64,000 bases of DNA from Flammeovirgaceae bacterium (GCA_021298355.1 JAJTEH010000002.1:1-64000), one strand, 5' to 3'; shown: positions 25,102 to 35,192, counted from the stretch's first letter. Notes: generated by a model not told the origin, from the letters alone. Program-made: numbers and translations.

Positions 25102-27009
25102 ATGATCTTTTCAAAAAAAACTAAGTTCACATGTTTTCATAGGCAAATTCTTATTGCGGTGTGTATTTTATTTTTGCATTCGTATGCGCATGCACAGCAT
25201 TTAAAAACAAATAGTAGAACAAACAATAAGAATCAGATAAGCACGGCTAAAGTTTCTGAAGTAAAAACGAGCACGTGTACGGGTTTATCTATACCTACCT
25301 CCGAAAATTCTTTTATGTTATCTATTAACCGAATGGGTGGTGCATTAAAACTTTCTTCTGATGTAATCGAGTTAAAAAAAAGTAAAACGAAAAATAGAAG
25401 TGTTTCTTCTTCATCTTCTAAAATTGATGCACGAACTACTAAGAGTAACAAAGTGCCTGTTGTTACAAAAAGTTTCGAAGGAAATTTATTTAATGGGGGT
25501 GCACCTCCCGATAATTCTTTAGCCATTTCTAACGGTGGCTTAATTGTATCGGCTGTTAATGCAAATGTTATTGTGTATAACACTACAGGTAGTTTGTTAT
25601 GGTTTGGTTCGTTCTGGGATATTTTTAAAAACCCTGCTTTAACAGAAATTATATACGACCCAATTGTGATGTACGATTCTGAGGCCGATCGTTTTGTGTT
25701 TATTGCCATACACGGATTTTCGTCTGTGAAATCTAAAGTACTTGTCGCTTTTTCTAAATCAAATAATCCGGTAGAAGGTTGGTACACGTATGAATTATCA
25801 GGTAATCCGTTTAACAATAATTGTTGGTTGGATTATCCCAAATTAGGTATTTCGAATAACGAAATATTTATCACCGGAAATTTGTTCAACGATTTCACCG
25901 GGTTTAACGAAGCCATTATTTTTTAGATATCAAAAAACAAAGGCTATCTGGGGCAAACGTTAGAGTGGATCACGTGGTCTGATATTCCGGGTACAGTATC
26001 AACCATTATTCCTGCATCATACGGCCAGGATGGAAACTACGGACCGGGTTTATTCTTTGTAACGCAAACGCCAGGCAGAGGCAACGAAGTTACGTTATTA
26101 GAAATAACCAACGAGATAAATGCAAACCCACAATTACTGGCCGATGAAATTAATAAATTCGATTATGGTCCTGGTGGTTTTGCCCAGCAAGCTGGTACCG
26201 ATGTACAATTGATTACCGGAGATTGCAGAATTTTAAATGCATTTTATCTTAACGGTGTTGTACATTATGTATTTCAGTCCGATTTCTCTTCTACCAATTT
26301 CACCGGCATAAATTATAACCGATTAAACGTAACAACGTTAGTAAATACATCTTTTTCATTCGGACAAACAGGATTTGATTTTGCTTTTCCTTCTATTGCT
26401 TCGTACGCAATAAACGAAAACGATCCTACAGTAGCGGTATGTTTTTTATCCAGCAGTGCTACCATTTTTCCGGAAACAAGAGTTGTTATATGTGACGAAA
26501 ACGGAAACTGGTCGGACGATGTACTAATAAAAAAAGGAAATAATTTTGTAGATGCTTTTGCCTTTGAAGGTTTTGTGCGATGGGGCGATTATAGCGGAAT
26601 TGCATACAGAAAAAATAACGCAATTCCAGAAGTGTGGCTAAGCGGGTGTTATGGGTCCACACAAACTTTATTCTCTGTAAATTATAAATGTTTCGAAACG
26701 TGGATAGCCCAACTTAGCGATACACCCCTTAATGCAGAACAAGAATTCGAAGCCAACAGCGCAGTGGTTTATCCTAACCCGGTGGTAGATTTTTACTCGG
26801 TAGATTTTACCTTATCAAACAAAGAAAAGGTTAGTATTACACTAACCGATGTAGCGGGTAATCCGGTAAAAACATTATTCAATGGAGATTTAAAAGCAGG
26901 CAAAAATTTATTAACCTTCAACAAAAATGCGCTAAGTTCGGGTTTGTATGTTCTAAAAATCAGTACACAAACTAAAGTTGTACACACAGCAAAGTTAATA
27001 GTGAATTAA
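25102..27009 (+). pseudogene. T9SS-exported beta-rich protein, interrupted by in-frame TAG
   Basis: One frame of 636 codons. A signal peptide ends AHAQ (about residue 31). A Ser/Lys-rich linker follows, then a region like a beta-propeller (DNSLAISNGGLIVSAVNANV, FWDIF, DPIVMYDSEADRFVFIA). The C-terminus is a type IX secretion sorting domain (VYPNPVVDFYSVDF to GLYVLKI and KLIVN, about 555-635). Codon 275 at 25924-25926 is TAG. The frame stays open on both sides (NEAIIF, stop, ISKNKGYLGQTLEW), so this is a nonsense mutation, probably CAG to TAG. The upstream half would lack the sorting domain and could not be secreted correctly. The promoter region has a phased 9-mer array. Confidence 0.8.
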
Positions 27010-28261
27010 ATAAACACTTATTATTTTTTAAACTAGTGTTACTTCAATTTGGCTAGTAAATCAATACCTGTAACAAATTTATTATCGAAGCACTAATTCG
27101 GAATACAGTAAGATTAATATAAAGAAAAACCGTACCTCTTATGGGTATATAAAATTATTTTCTTCTTTTTAGAAGAAGTTGTAAACCGTTTTTAATCCGA
27201 TTAACATTTTGTTTTTAAAATTTCAATACTTAAGTACTAGATTAAAAATTTTGAAATAAGAGCCTTTAACACACCTTCATTCGATATAACGCGCAAAATA
27301 TTTTGTGTTACCAAATTACGCTTATCAAAGTAATCGGTATTACATTTACTAAAGTATACTGATAAAAGATCAAACTCCAATTACACACGCAGGTTAACCA
27401 TGTAGCTGTTGTTTACAAAGGTATAGTACATAAAGCTTGTCTATTTGCAAACAAGAGTTTTGCGCCAATCACATTTCAGCAGGTAAGAAATAGGGGGAGA
27501 TAAATTCTAGGTTGATGTTTAACTTTCTTATTTTGTTTTTGCTTAAACTTTGGTACTTGATGCATGTGGGTCGGGCACATACCGAATACTTGCATTAAGG
27601 GTATTGATCTTACTATTAAAATAACTAACAAAAGTATAACCGATGGTAACAAAAAAATATTTTGAATTGTCTGTACTCAACCTAAAACTATATGAATGAT
27701 TTGAATAGCACACAGTTGCAATTTCAATATCTAATGGCGAAAACGGTTCAATTTAATTTTACCAGTTGCTGATGGAATAGAAAGAGAAACTTACTCTATT
27801 TGTAAAAAGTAAAAATCGCGTTGCGTAGTTGGTACTCGGAAAATTTTCATACCTAAGCAATCAAAGCTTTTAGCTGATAAACATTGGTGATACTAATCAA
27901 GCACAATTCTTACTTCAGTTTTTAATAAAGCAGATTTACCGTGTATAGGTTTGTGTCGTATACATTTTGTACTGGACGAAATTGATGTGTAACTTTTCAC
28001 TTTCACTACTCCATCTACCCGAATAATGGTAATAGCGCGATAGTTTTTACTTTTACTTTTTTTAGTTGTGTACTTAAACTAGCCAACGATCGTGCCCATA
28101 AAAAATTTGCCTTTACTTAAAAGTATATCCTAATAAAAATGCTTCATCCAGCATACTGCTATGAAACGATAAAGAATTGCTTAACAAAATGTTTTAAACG
28201 TTTAAGAAAAATAATGGCTTTCCATGAAGGTTAAACGTATGGTTTAAAATAAAACATTGAA
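27010..28261. other. Long stretch without an intact gene
   Basis: About 1.25 kb, AT-rich, with frequent stops in all frames. It contains a small hairpin CTTCTT-TTTAG-AAGAAG (27163-27179) and a 10-bp palindrome TACTTAAGTA (around 27228). On the minus strand about 50 codons near 27900-28060 stay open without a good start and could be a remnant of a decayed gene. No RNA gene, transposase or long repeat recognised. Confidence 0.45.
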
Positions 28262-28290
28262 TTATAAATGCAACTATGTTGCATTTATAA
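28262..28290. promoter_or_regulatory. Perfect inverted repeat upstream of the ABC operon (candidate operator)
   Basis: Arms TTATAAATGCAAC (28262-28274) and GTTGCATTTATAA (28278-28290) with a 3-bp centre. It lies 37 bp before the ATG of the ABC ATPase. A possible promoter, TTG at 28279 and TATGTTGC at 28302, would overlap the right arm, as expected for a repressor site. An RNA hairpin is the alternative. Confidence 0.55.
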
Positions 28291-28327
28291 GTTTCTTGCT
28301 GTATGTTGCCAACAAATAAGCAAGGAT

Positions 28328-29029
28328 ATGATTGAAATAAGTCAGGTAAGTAAATCCTTTAAAGGACAAAAAGTTGTAAACAACTTAACACTAACCGTAA
28401 ACGAAGGCGAGATTGTTGGATTATTGGGAGCAAACGGAGCAGGAAAATCTACAACACTTAATATGGTATTGGGTTTTCTAACGCCAGATGCCGGCAACAT
28501 CAGCATAAACGGTTTAGATCCTCAACGACAAACGCAAGAAGTGCGCAAACAAATCGGATACATCCCTGAAAATGTAAATTTATATCCTTACTTATCTGGT
28601 TTAGAAAATCTCGATTACTTCTGTAGCCTCGCTAACATTGCCTATACAAAAAATCAGCTTACAGATTTTTTATTACAATGTGGTTTGCAAGAAAATGCAT
28701 GGCATAAAAGAGTTGGTACGTACTCAAAAGGTATGCGGCAAAAGGTGGGCATAGCCATTGCGTATGCAAAAAAAGCAAAAGTTTTTTTGTTAGATGAGCC
28801 CGCCAGTGGTCTCGATCCGCTCGCAAGCAACGAGCTTTCTGATTTACTCAAAAAACTTTCTGGCGAAGGTGCTTCCATCATCATGGCATCGCACGATATT
28901 TTTCGAGTGAAAGAAGTTTGCCACCGCATAGGCATTTTAAAATCGGGTAATCTGGTAAAAGAGCTTCGCAGTAAAGATGTTAGCGCAAACGAACTAGAAC
29001 AAGTTTACCTAGCCTACATGAAAAACTAA
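28328..29029 (+). CDS. ABC transporter ATP-binding protein
   Basis: 233 residues from the ATG at 28328; an ATG 60 nt upstream lies inside a palindrome and is unlikely. Walker A is GANGAGKST (37-45 region), signature YSKGMRQKV, and Walker B VFLLDEPASGLDP. The switch His is in ASHDIFRVKEV. It is a CcmA/ABC-2 type ATPase that energises the two membrane proteins encoded next (5-bp gap and a 4-bp overlap). Substrate unknown. Confidence 0.92.
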   Translation: MIEISQVSKSFKGQKVVNNLTLTVNEGEIVGLLGANGAGKSTTLNMVLGFLTPDAGNISINGLDPQRQTQEVRKQIGYIPENVNLYPYLSGLENLDYFCSLANIAYTKNQLTDFLLQCGLQENAWHKRVGTYSKGMRQKVGIAIAYAKKAKVFLLDEPASGLDPLASNELSDLLKKLSGEGASIIMASHDIFRVKEVCHRIGILKSGNLVKELRSKDVSANELEQVYLAYMKN

Positions 29030-29034
29030 AGTAT

Positions 29035-30444
29035 ATGTGGCAAATTATTACAAACGAATGGCGCTATCTCAGCAGAACTAAAAGTCTGTTGGTAATTAGT
29101 TTTTCTTTTATCATCATCTTATTGGCTGCTGCCTGGTTAGGGTACAAACAAAATAAGGTACACGAGAAAAACTATGCTGAAGCCAAACAATATGTTCGCG
29201 CAGAGTGGGAATCCATCAAAGAAATGAATCCGCACGGGGCAGCACATTACGGAACTTACGTGTTTAAACCAACACAAGTACTGAGCGGATTAGACGATGG
29301 CGTTAATGCCATCACCGGCAATGTGCTGCGTGTAGAAGGTCACGTACAAAACGAAATGGTGCACTCCGAAGCCTCACAAATGCAAAGCGTAAGCAAGTTC
29401 GGAAAACTTAAAGGCGCTTTGCTCTTACAGTATATCGTACCGTTATTACTCATCTTTTTATCTTACCACGCTATCAATTCCGAAAAACAGAGCGGTCGAT
29501 TAAAGATGTTAATTTTTCAGGGTAGCCGCTTGCGCACGTTGGTTGTAGGCAAAACAATAGCCATCTGGCTCTATGGTTTTTCTCTTTTACTTCTTACCAT
29601 TTTAGTATACCTTATATTCCATGCAGCAACCATGCATACCGATGTGTGGCTACGCACATTTTTATTACTATTTTCATATAGCGTATATTATTTTATTTTG
29701 TGTGGCCTCACCCTATTTTTATCACTGCGCATACAACAGGCCGCAGTAGCACTTACCTGTATGCTAACACTTTGGGTAGTGTGGTCTATTTTTATGCCTA
29801 ACATTTTACAAAGCGCTGTATCTGCGTGGCATCCACTACCAAGCCGCAATGTTTTTAAACAAGCCATGAAAGAAGATCGCTCCAAAGGTATAGACGGGCA
29901 CAACCCATCCGAAGAACGCGAAAAAGAATTTAGAAAAGAAGTACTAGCCAAATATGGTGTAGATAGTGTAGAAAAATTACCCATCAACATAGATGGTTTG
30001 CTCATGCAAGCCGATGAAGAATATGGCAACATCGTTTGGGACAAACACTTTGGCGAATTACGCAACACCTTGGCACAACAAAAACAGAGTTATCAACTAG
30101 GCGGAATCATCAATCCATTTATTTCTCTGCAAAATGCAAGCATGGGTTTTGCCGGCAGCGATAATTATCATCATCAACACTATTTGCTTCAGGTAGAAAC
30201 ATACCGCAGAATGTTTATTAAAATGCTTAACGACAAACATGCCTTTGGTGGTTCTAAATCTGGCGATTGGGATTGGAAAGCCGATAACGCTTTCTTTAAA
30301 TCAGTTCCCGATTTCGAGTATCAAGAAAGCCCGATACAAACTTCTTTAACGCTTTATCTCACCGATATAGCCTGGCTACTTTTTTGGTTTACACTTGTTT
30401 TTATTCTCTTACTATTCGGTACGCATAAACTAACAGTGTTATGA
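29035..30444 (+). CDS. ABC-2/DUF3526-type permease
   Basis: 469 residues. An N-terminal membrane helix (LLVISFSFIIILLAAAWLGY), a large extracytoplasmic loop (about 40-125), four or five central helices (for example LLLQYIVPLLLIFLSYHAI), a second long loop (about 265-440) and a last helix LLFWFTLVFILLLFG. This topology is typical of DUF3526 ABC-2 permeases in Bacteroidota. TGA overlaps the ATG of the second permease (30441-30444), so the two are translationally coupled and probably form a heterodimer with the ATPase. Confidence 0.85.
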   Translation: MWQIITNEWRYLSRTKSLLVISFSFIIILLAAAWLGYKQNKVHEKNYAEAKQYVRAEWESIKEMNPHGAAHYGTYVFKPTQVLSGLDDGVNAITGNVLRVEGHVQNEMVHSEASQMQSVSKFGKLKGALLLQYIVPLLLIFLSYHAINSEKQSGRLKMLIFQGSRLRTLVVGKTIAIWLYGFSLLLLTILVYLIFHAATMHTDVWLRTFLLLFSYSVYYFILCGLTLFLSLRIQQAAVALTCMLTLWVVWSIFMPNILQSAVSAWHPLPSRNVFKQAMKEDRSKGIDGHNPSEEREKEFRKEVLAKYGVDSVEKLPINIDGLLMQADEEYGNIVWDKHFGELRNTLAQQKQSYQLGGIINPFISLQNASMGFAGSDNYHHQHYLLQVETYRRMFIKMLNDKHAFGGSKSGDWDWKADNAFFKSVPDFEYQESPIQTSLTLYLTDIAWLLFWFTLVFILLLFGTHKLTVL

Positions 30445-31769
30445 AATACCTATCAGTTTTATTTTTCGAGTGGAAACACTTTGTTCGCAATCCTTTTAAA
30501 GTAATAGCGTGGGTATTGTTTGTAGCAGCAGCTATTTATGGTTTACACAACGGTGCTTCACTTTTTAATAAACAACAAAAAGAAATCGAAGCCATCTACA
30601 AAAAAGTAAAAGAACAATACGAAAAAAATATAGACTATTACCAAAAAGGAATTAAAAGTCCGCCCGATCGCCCTTGGGTAGATAACACCACACCTTTTTG
30701 GGCTATTTGGAATCTTCCAACCTACCACATAAAACAACCCGAAACAACGATGGTCTATAGTATCGGGCAAGCCGAACAATTTGGTTTCTATAAACAAATA
30801 TCAGTTTGGGCCAGCCCCTACGATGCCGATATGGCCGAAGAAATCGCTAACCCCGAACGCTTACAAGTGGGCACACTCGATTTCTCTTTCGTTATACTCT
30901 ATCTTACACCCATCTTATTATTACTTTTTGTGTACAACATTAAAAGCACAGAAAGCGAACAAGGTTTTTTACACCTCGTGCAAGTACAATGGGGCGCAAA
31001 CATACAGGCGTGGTTGATAGCACGCATCGTATTTTACTTACTTATACTTTTACTAACACTCACGCTACTTATAGTATATGGCGCCACGTTAACAAAAGCA
31101 ATTTTGTTTGCACCCGAAAAAGTTTTTCAAACCTTACTAATTTGTTTCTTATACAGTACAGGTTGGCTTATCCTCTACACCATCATCATTCGGTATGGCA
31201 CAACGCTTGTAAGCAACACGTTACAAATGATCGGGCTATGGTTATTGTTTGCCTTTATCATTCCGTCTATCGTGTTGCAAAATATCAGCATTAATAAACC
31301 GGTAAACCTCATGCTTACTTTTATCGATGCCCAACGCGATGGCCGCGAGAAAATTTTTGCACAAGCCGACTCCGTAATCGATAAACAACTATTCACGCTC
31401 TATCCACAAATAGAAAATTCACCTATGGCAAAAGATAGCATCAGCAGAATCTTAGCCCGAAATTTTTCTGCCAGCGCGTTAGTCAACCATCAACTCAAAC
31501 AAATCATCGAAGAAATAAATAACGAAAACGAATCAAAAAACAGCATCATATCTTCTACCTATTGGTTTAATCCTGTTACATTTTTTCAAAATACATTAAA
31601 CCATGTATCAGGCACACACTATGCTAACTACCAACATTATCGCCATCAAATACAGCAACTCATCGATGTCCGCGTGGCCACACTCACCAACGACATTTGG
31701 TTCAACGCCACAGTCGATCTAAAAAAATATCAGCAATACACCCAACAGTTTCAAACCTTACCAAACTAA
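30441..31769 (+). CDS. ABC permease, DUF3526 family
   Basis: 442 residues with the same layout as the preceding permease: an N-terminal helix (VIAWVLFVAAAIYGLHNG), a loop with PPDRPWVDNTTPFWAIWNLP, helices at about 155-290, then a long loop containing YWFNPVTFFQNTLNHVSGTHY. The last segment, NPVTFFQNTLNHVSGTHYANY, is characteristic of DUF3526 proteins. There is no final membrane helix after it, unlike the partner permease. It ends the operon; a GC-rich structured element follows within 60 bp. Confidence 0.85.
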   Translation: MKYLSVLFFEWKHFVRNPFKVIAWVLFVAAAIYGLHNGASLFNKQQKEIEAIYKKVKEQYEKNIDYYQKGIKSPPDRPWVDNTTPFWAIWNLPTYHIKQPETTMVYSIGQAEQFGFYKQISVWASPYDADMAEEIANPERLQVGTLDFSFVILYLTPILLLLFVYNIKSTESEQGFLHLVQVQWGANIQAWLIARIVFYLLILLLTLTLLIVYGATLTKAILFAPEKVFQTLLICFLYSTGWLILYTIIIRYGTTLVSNTLQMIGLWLLFAFIIPSIVLQNISINKPVNLMLTFIDAQRDGREKIFAQADSVIDKQLFTLYPQIENSPMAKDSISRILARNFSASALVNHQLKQIIEEINNENESKNSIISSTYWFNPVTFFQNTLNHVSGTHYANYQHYRHQIQQLIDVRVATLTNDIWFNATVDLKKYQQYTQQFQTLPN

Positions 31770-31827
31770 CACACAAAATCAAAAATGAGATGTTTATAAG
31801 GTTAACCATTTTTGTTTTCGGGCGGCC

Positions 31828-31960
31828 TGCCAACACAAGCTACGCAAGTGTTGGCACCGGGCTGCTGCGGGGTTCCGTCTAGCCTAGCCGTACGGCTAGG
31901 CTAGACCACCTCCCTGCGGTCGGTGCCCTCCGCATCCCTGGCCGATTTGTTTTGCAAATC
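31828..31960. repeat. GC-rich cruciform-like element
   Basis: Between the ABC operon and dnaX, unlike its AT-rich surroundings. Components: a 9-bp hairpin TGCCAACAC / GTGTTGGCA (31828-31856); a perfect 30-bp palindrome (31877-31906) with arms GTCTAGCCTAGCCGT and ACGGCTAGGCTAGAC; an enclosing inverted repeat GGCACCG (31853-31859) / CGGTGCC (31921-31927); and a hairpin GATTTG / CAAATC (31944-31960). It may be a dispersed repetitive element that also ends transcription of the ABC operon. Confidence 0.6.
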
Positions 31961-32031
31961 ATGTTAGTTTATCGCCAATTCCTACATTTTCATCTAGGTA
32001 ATTTCTGTATTGAAAACTATCTTGCGCCAGC

Positions 32032-33803
32032 ATGAACGGTTTCGTAGTATCGGCACGTAAATATCGCCCCTCCGGCTTCGATGAAGTCGTTGGCCAGGAG
32101 CATATTACCACCACACTTAAAAATGCCATCGATAACAATAAACTCGCTCAGGCACTTTTATTTTGTGGCCCGCGCGGTGTGGGTAAAACAACTTGCGCGC
32201 GCATAGTGGCCCGCTTAATCAATGGCTTCGAAGAAAAAGCCGAACAAAACGCTCTCAACATCTTCGAACTCGATGCCGCCTCCAACAACTCAGTAGAAGA
32301 CATCCGCAACCTTATCGACCAGGTGCGCTATCCACCTCAATTCGGAAAATACAAAGTTTATATTATAGACGAGGTGCACATGTTATCCAATGCGGCCTTC
32401 AATGCTTTCTTAAAAACATTGGAAGAACCACCTTCGTACGCCATATTTATTTTGGCCACTACCGAAAAACACAAAGTAATTCCAACCATTCTATCGCGCT
32501 GCCAGATTTTCGATTTCAACCGAATTCAAATCAGCGATATCGCCAATCATTTAAAAAAGATTGCCAAAGTAGAAAGTATTCCTGTAGAAGACGAAGCCTT
32601 ACACCTTATCTCACAAAAAGCAGACGGTGCCCTTCGCGATGCCTTATCCATTTTCGATTTAATGGTAACCTATAGCGCAGGCAAAGGTGTTACATTCAAA
32701 AGTGTTCTCAATAATTTACACATACTCGACTACGATTATTATTTCCAGATAATCGATGCATTATTAAGCCAAAACCACACCCAACCTTTATTGCTTTTCG
32801 ATGAAGTATTAAAAAAAGGATTTGATGGGCATAACTTCATTGTAGGTTTAGCCGAACACTTGCGCAATTTATTAGTTTCGTTAGATGAACGCACCGTGCA
32901 GTTAATGGAAGTGCCAGACAGTGTAAAGAAAAATTACGCCCTTCAGGCAAAAGCATGTAGCCCAGCGTTATTACTAACCTGTTTAAACTTAGCCAATGCT
33001 GCCGATTTGCAATACAAAGCAAGCAAAAACCAACGTTTAACAGTTGAGTTGGCATTAATGAAAATGGCACACATAAGCCACATTCTGCCTATCGAAAGCC
33101 TTACATCCGAAGAGCTAAAAAAAAAAGTGATGGCTTAACAACCAAGTCATCAATTTCTAATACTACAATTCAAACCGATTCTGATAATCATTCAGCGAAT
33201 AACGAACAACGCACATCGAATAACGATAGCCCAGCAACCAACAACGAACAACCAACAACTCCTATCGATCAACCACCAACGATCAACCAACAACCAACAA
33301 CCAGCAACCACCAACTCGTAAAGCCCGACTTCGCAGAAAAAACACGTTTTAAAACAGCGCCTAAAACACCTAAACTAAACGACTTACTAAAAGTTGAGAG
33401 CAAACACGAAACACAAACGCAGCAAACACAAGAAGTAAAAGTAGATAAGCCATACACAGAAGAACAATTGCAAAACGCCTGGCAAATATTTGCCGAAAAA
33501 AGAAAACAACAACAAATCGATTATTTTTTATTAAGCCAACCATTCGAAAAAAATGGAAATCAGATAATCGTACCCTTGGCCAATCCTGTACAAGAAACCA
33601 TGCTTAATGAGTTTCGTACAGATTTAATTACGCATTTACGAGAGAGTTTACAAAATTATAGCATAAACGTTATTGGCGAGTTACGTTTACCCGATGAAAA
33701 AAAAATGGTGTATACCAATAAAGATAAACTCGCTTTTCTGATTGATAAAAATCCCGCCATTGCCGAATTAAAAGATAAACTGGGCCTCGATCCGGATTAT
33801 TAA
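32032..33803 (+). CDS. dnaX: DNA polymerase III subunits gamma and tau, joined by a -1 frameshift
   Basis: Clamp-loader ATPase. Frame 0 (32032-33138) encodes 368 residues: start FVVSARKYRP, Walker A GPRGVGKTT (46-54), Walker B IIDEVHML (110-117), sensor ILSRCQIF (153-160), then clamp-loader domain III; it stops with KKKVMA after ten A. In the -1 frame the reading continues without stops from the A run to 33803. It gives an Asn/Gln/Pro/Thr-rich linker and the Bacteroidota tau C-terminal region (EEQLQNAWQIFAEKRKQQQ to KDKLGLDPDY), about 590 residues in all. Thus frame 0 gives gamma and slippage gives tau. The four-Cys zinc module usual after Walker A is absent (ARLINGFEEKAEQNALNIFE). An assembly error (A10 instead of A11) must be excluded. 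Confidence 0.85.
33117..33126 (+). other. Slippery A10 tract in dnaX
   Basis: Ten A followed by G at the point where the tau frame leaves frame 0. Adding one A during transcription, or a -1 shift on A-AAA-AAG, restores tau. No strong downstream stem-loop is visible, so transcriptional slippage is the simpler mechanism. Confidence 0.6.
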
Positions 33804-33868
33804 ATCTTTTCAGGTAGTTGATTTAACAAAAATATTGGTGTAACATTAATTTATAAACCCATGTTACC

Positions 33869-34513
33869 ATGCGCACTTTTACCTTAGCCATAGACCACCA
33901 CCGCACACCACTAAAAAAGAATGTGTGGTTGATTTCCTTTATCCTTTTGTTTACTGCACTTTGGGCCTACACGCTTATAGGAACTCCGGATTACAGCAAT
34001 TGGTTTTTAGAAAATGCACTCGTTTTTTTATTTATTGGTTTTCTACTTTATACATGTAGAAAACATCAGTTTAGCGATTTAAGTTATTTACTCATCTGTG
34101 TGTATTTGTGTTTACACATTTACGGTTCTATGTACACCTATGCAGAAAATCCATTGGGATATTGGTTAAAAGATGCATTCGGTTGGGAGCGTAACCATTA
34201 CGACAGAATCGTACATTTTAGTTTCGGATTTTTATTAGCGTATCCTATGCGCGAAATGTTTTTAAGCTGGCTAAAATTTCCGGTTTGGGTTGCTTGGTTG
34301 TTGCCCATAGAAATTACATTATCCGTTTCGGGTTTTTATGAATTAATAGAGTGGGGTGTAGCCGATGTATTTTTTCCCGCTCAAGGTGCAGCCTACTTAG
34401 GTACCCAAGGCGATATTTGGGATGCACAAAAAGATATTTTCTTAGCAACAACAGGTGCAGTGTTAGCCACAACCATTGTATCAACTATAAAAAGTACGTT
34501 CAATATAAAGTAA
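33869..34513 (+). CDS. DUF2238 (YjdF-like) membrane protein
   Basis: 214 residues with about five or six membrane helices. The family's conserved blocks are all visible: HIYGSMYTYAENPLGYW, RNHYDRIVHFSFGFLLAYP, SGFYELIEWGVADVFF and LGTQGDIWDAQKDIFLA. Function in the family is unknown. It follows dnaX by 65 bp and converges with the lipoprotein gene at 34515, one base apart. Confidence 0.88.
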   Translation: MRTFTLAIDHHRTPLKKNVWLISFILLFTALWAYTLIGTPDYSNWFLENALVFLFIGFLLYTCRKHQFSDLSYLLICVYLCLHIYGSMYTYAENPLGYWLKDAFGWERNHYDRIVHFSFGFLLAYPMREMFLSWLKFPVWVAWLLPIEITLSVSGFYELIEWGVADVFFPAQGAAYLGTQGDIWDAQKDIFLATTGAVLATTIVSTIKSTFNIK

Positions 34514-34514
34514 G

Positions 34515-35132
34515 TTATCTTTCTCCTGCCAGAATTTCCTGATCTGGAGTTTGATTATAGGCGAACGAAGAAACATACAATGTTTCTGTTTCTGTATCAA
34601 ATTTGATACCTATCCAACCATATAGGTAAGCGTTATCTTTATATAGTCGAATGGGGGCATAGTTTAGTTGGTTGTTTTTCCAGTTGCCTTCGTGCCAATC
34701 CGGCTGATTGTTACTGGTGTGCCGAATAACTAAAGAAGAAAAATTAACAGTCCATTCCAAACCAGTGGTAGTTTGTGCATGTATTTTTTTGTTGGTTTCA
34801 AAACTTTGAACAAAACCCATGTTTAAAAAATGAGCATCATCTTCTGGCGAAGAAATAATTTGATTAGCTCCAATAGGGTTAATGCCAACGTATAAATGAT
34901 CGCCACTGCTGTTGGCCGTTAATTCCATAAATAAACTAAAATCAACCAGGTTATCTTCGTTTAGGTCTAAAGCAATAGGGTAGGGGTCACCAAGGCGCAC
35001 AGCAAAATCTAAGTCTACTGCCGATTTAATATTTTTCGGAACTGTAATTTCTGGATCATTCTCATTTTCCTGGCATGAAGCAAGAAACAAACAGCAAGAA
35101 GTAAAAAGGAAAGAAGTAGATAGGAGCCTCAT
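34515..35132 (-). CDS. Hypothetical lipoprotein
   Basis: 205 residues with a lipobox ending LFLASC (Cys20), followed by a short acidic tether ENENDPE. The mature part looks like an all-beta domain: it contains alternating hydrophobic strands and the segment DLNEDNLVDFSLFMEL, which resembles a short calcium-binding-type Asp turn. A family could not be recognised. It stands alone on the minus strand between DUF2238 (convergent) and the Gly/Asp-rich protein gene. Confidence 0.7.
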   Translation of the reverse strand: MRLLSTSFLFTSCCLFLASCQENENDPEITVPKNIKSAVDLDFAVRLGDPYPIALDLNEDNLVDFSLFMELTANSSGDHLYVGINPIGANQIISSPEDDAHFLNMGFVQSFETNKKIHAQTTTGLEWTVNFSSLVIRHTSNNQPDWHEGNWKNNQLNYAPIRLYKDNAYLYGWIGIKFDTETETLYVSSFAYNQTPDQEILAGER

Positions 35133-35192
35133 CGTTTGGGAGTATTTTTATAGAAAGCCAAACGAATTCGTTTTAAAATGGTTGCATTTTAT

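Noticed and set aside
28268-28327. N-terminal extension of the ABC ATPase
   Set aside because: It is made largely of the palindrome, and the ABC fold begins at MIEISQVSKSF encoded from 28328.
33180-33345. CCAACAAC-type repeats as a CRISPR array
   Set aside because: Units are short and irregular, without unique spacers, and they lie inside the open -1 frame of dnaX.
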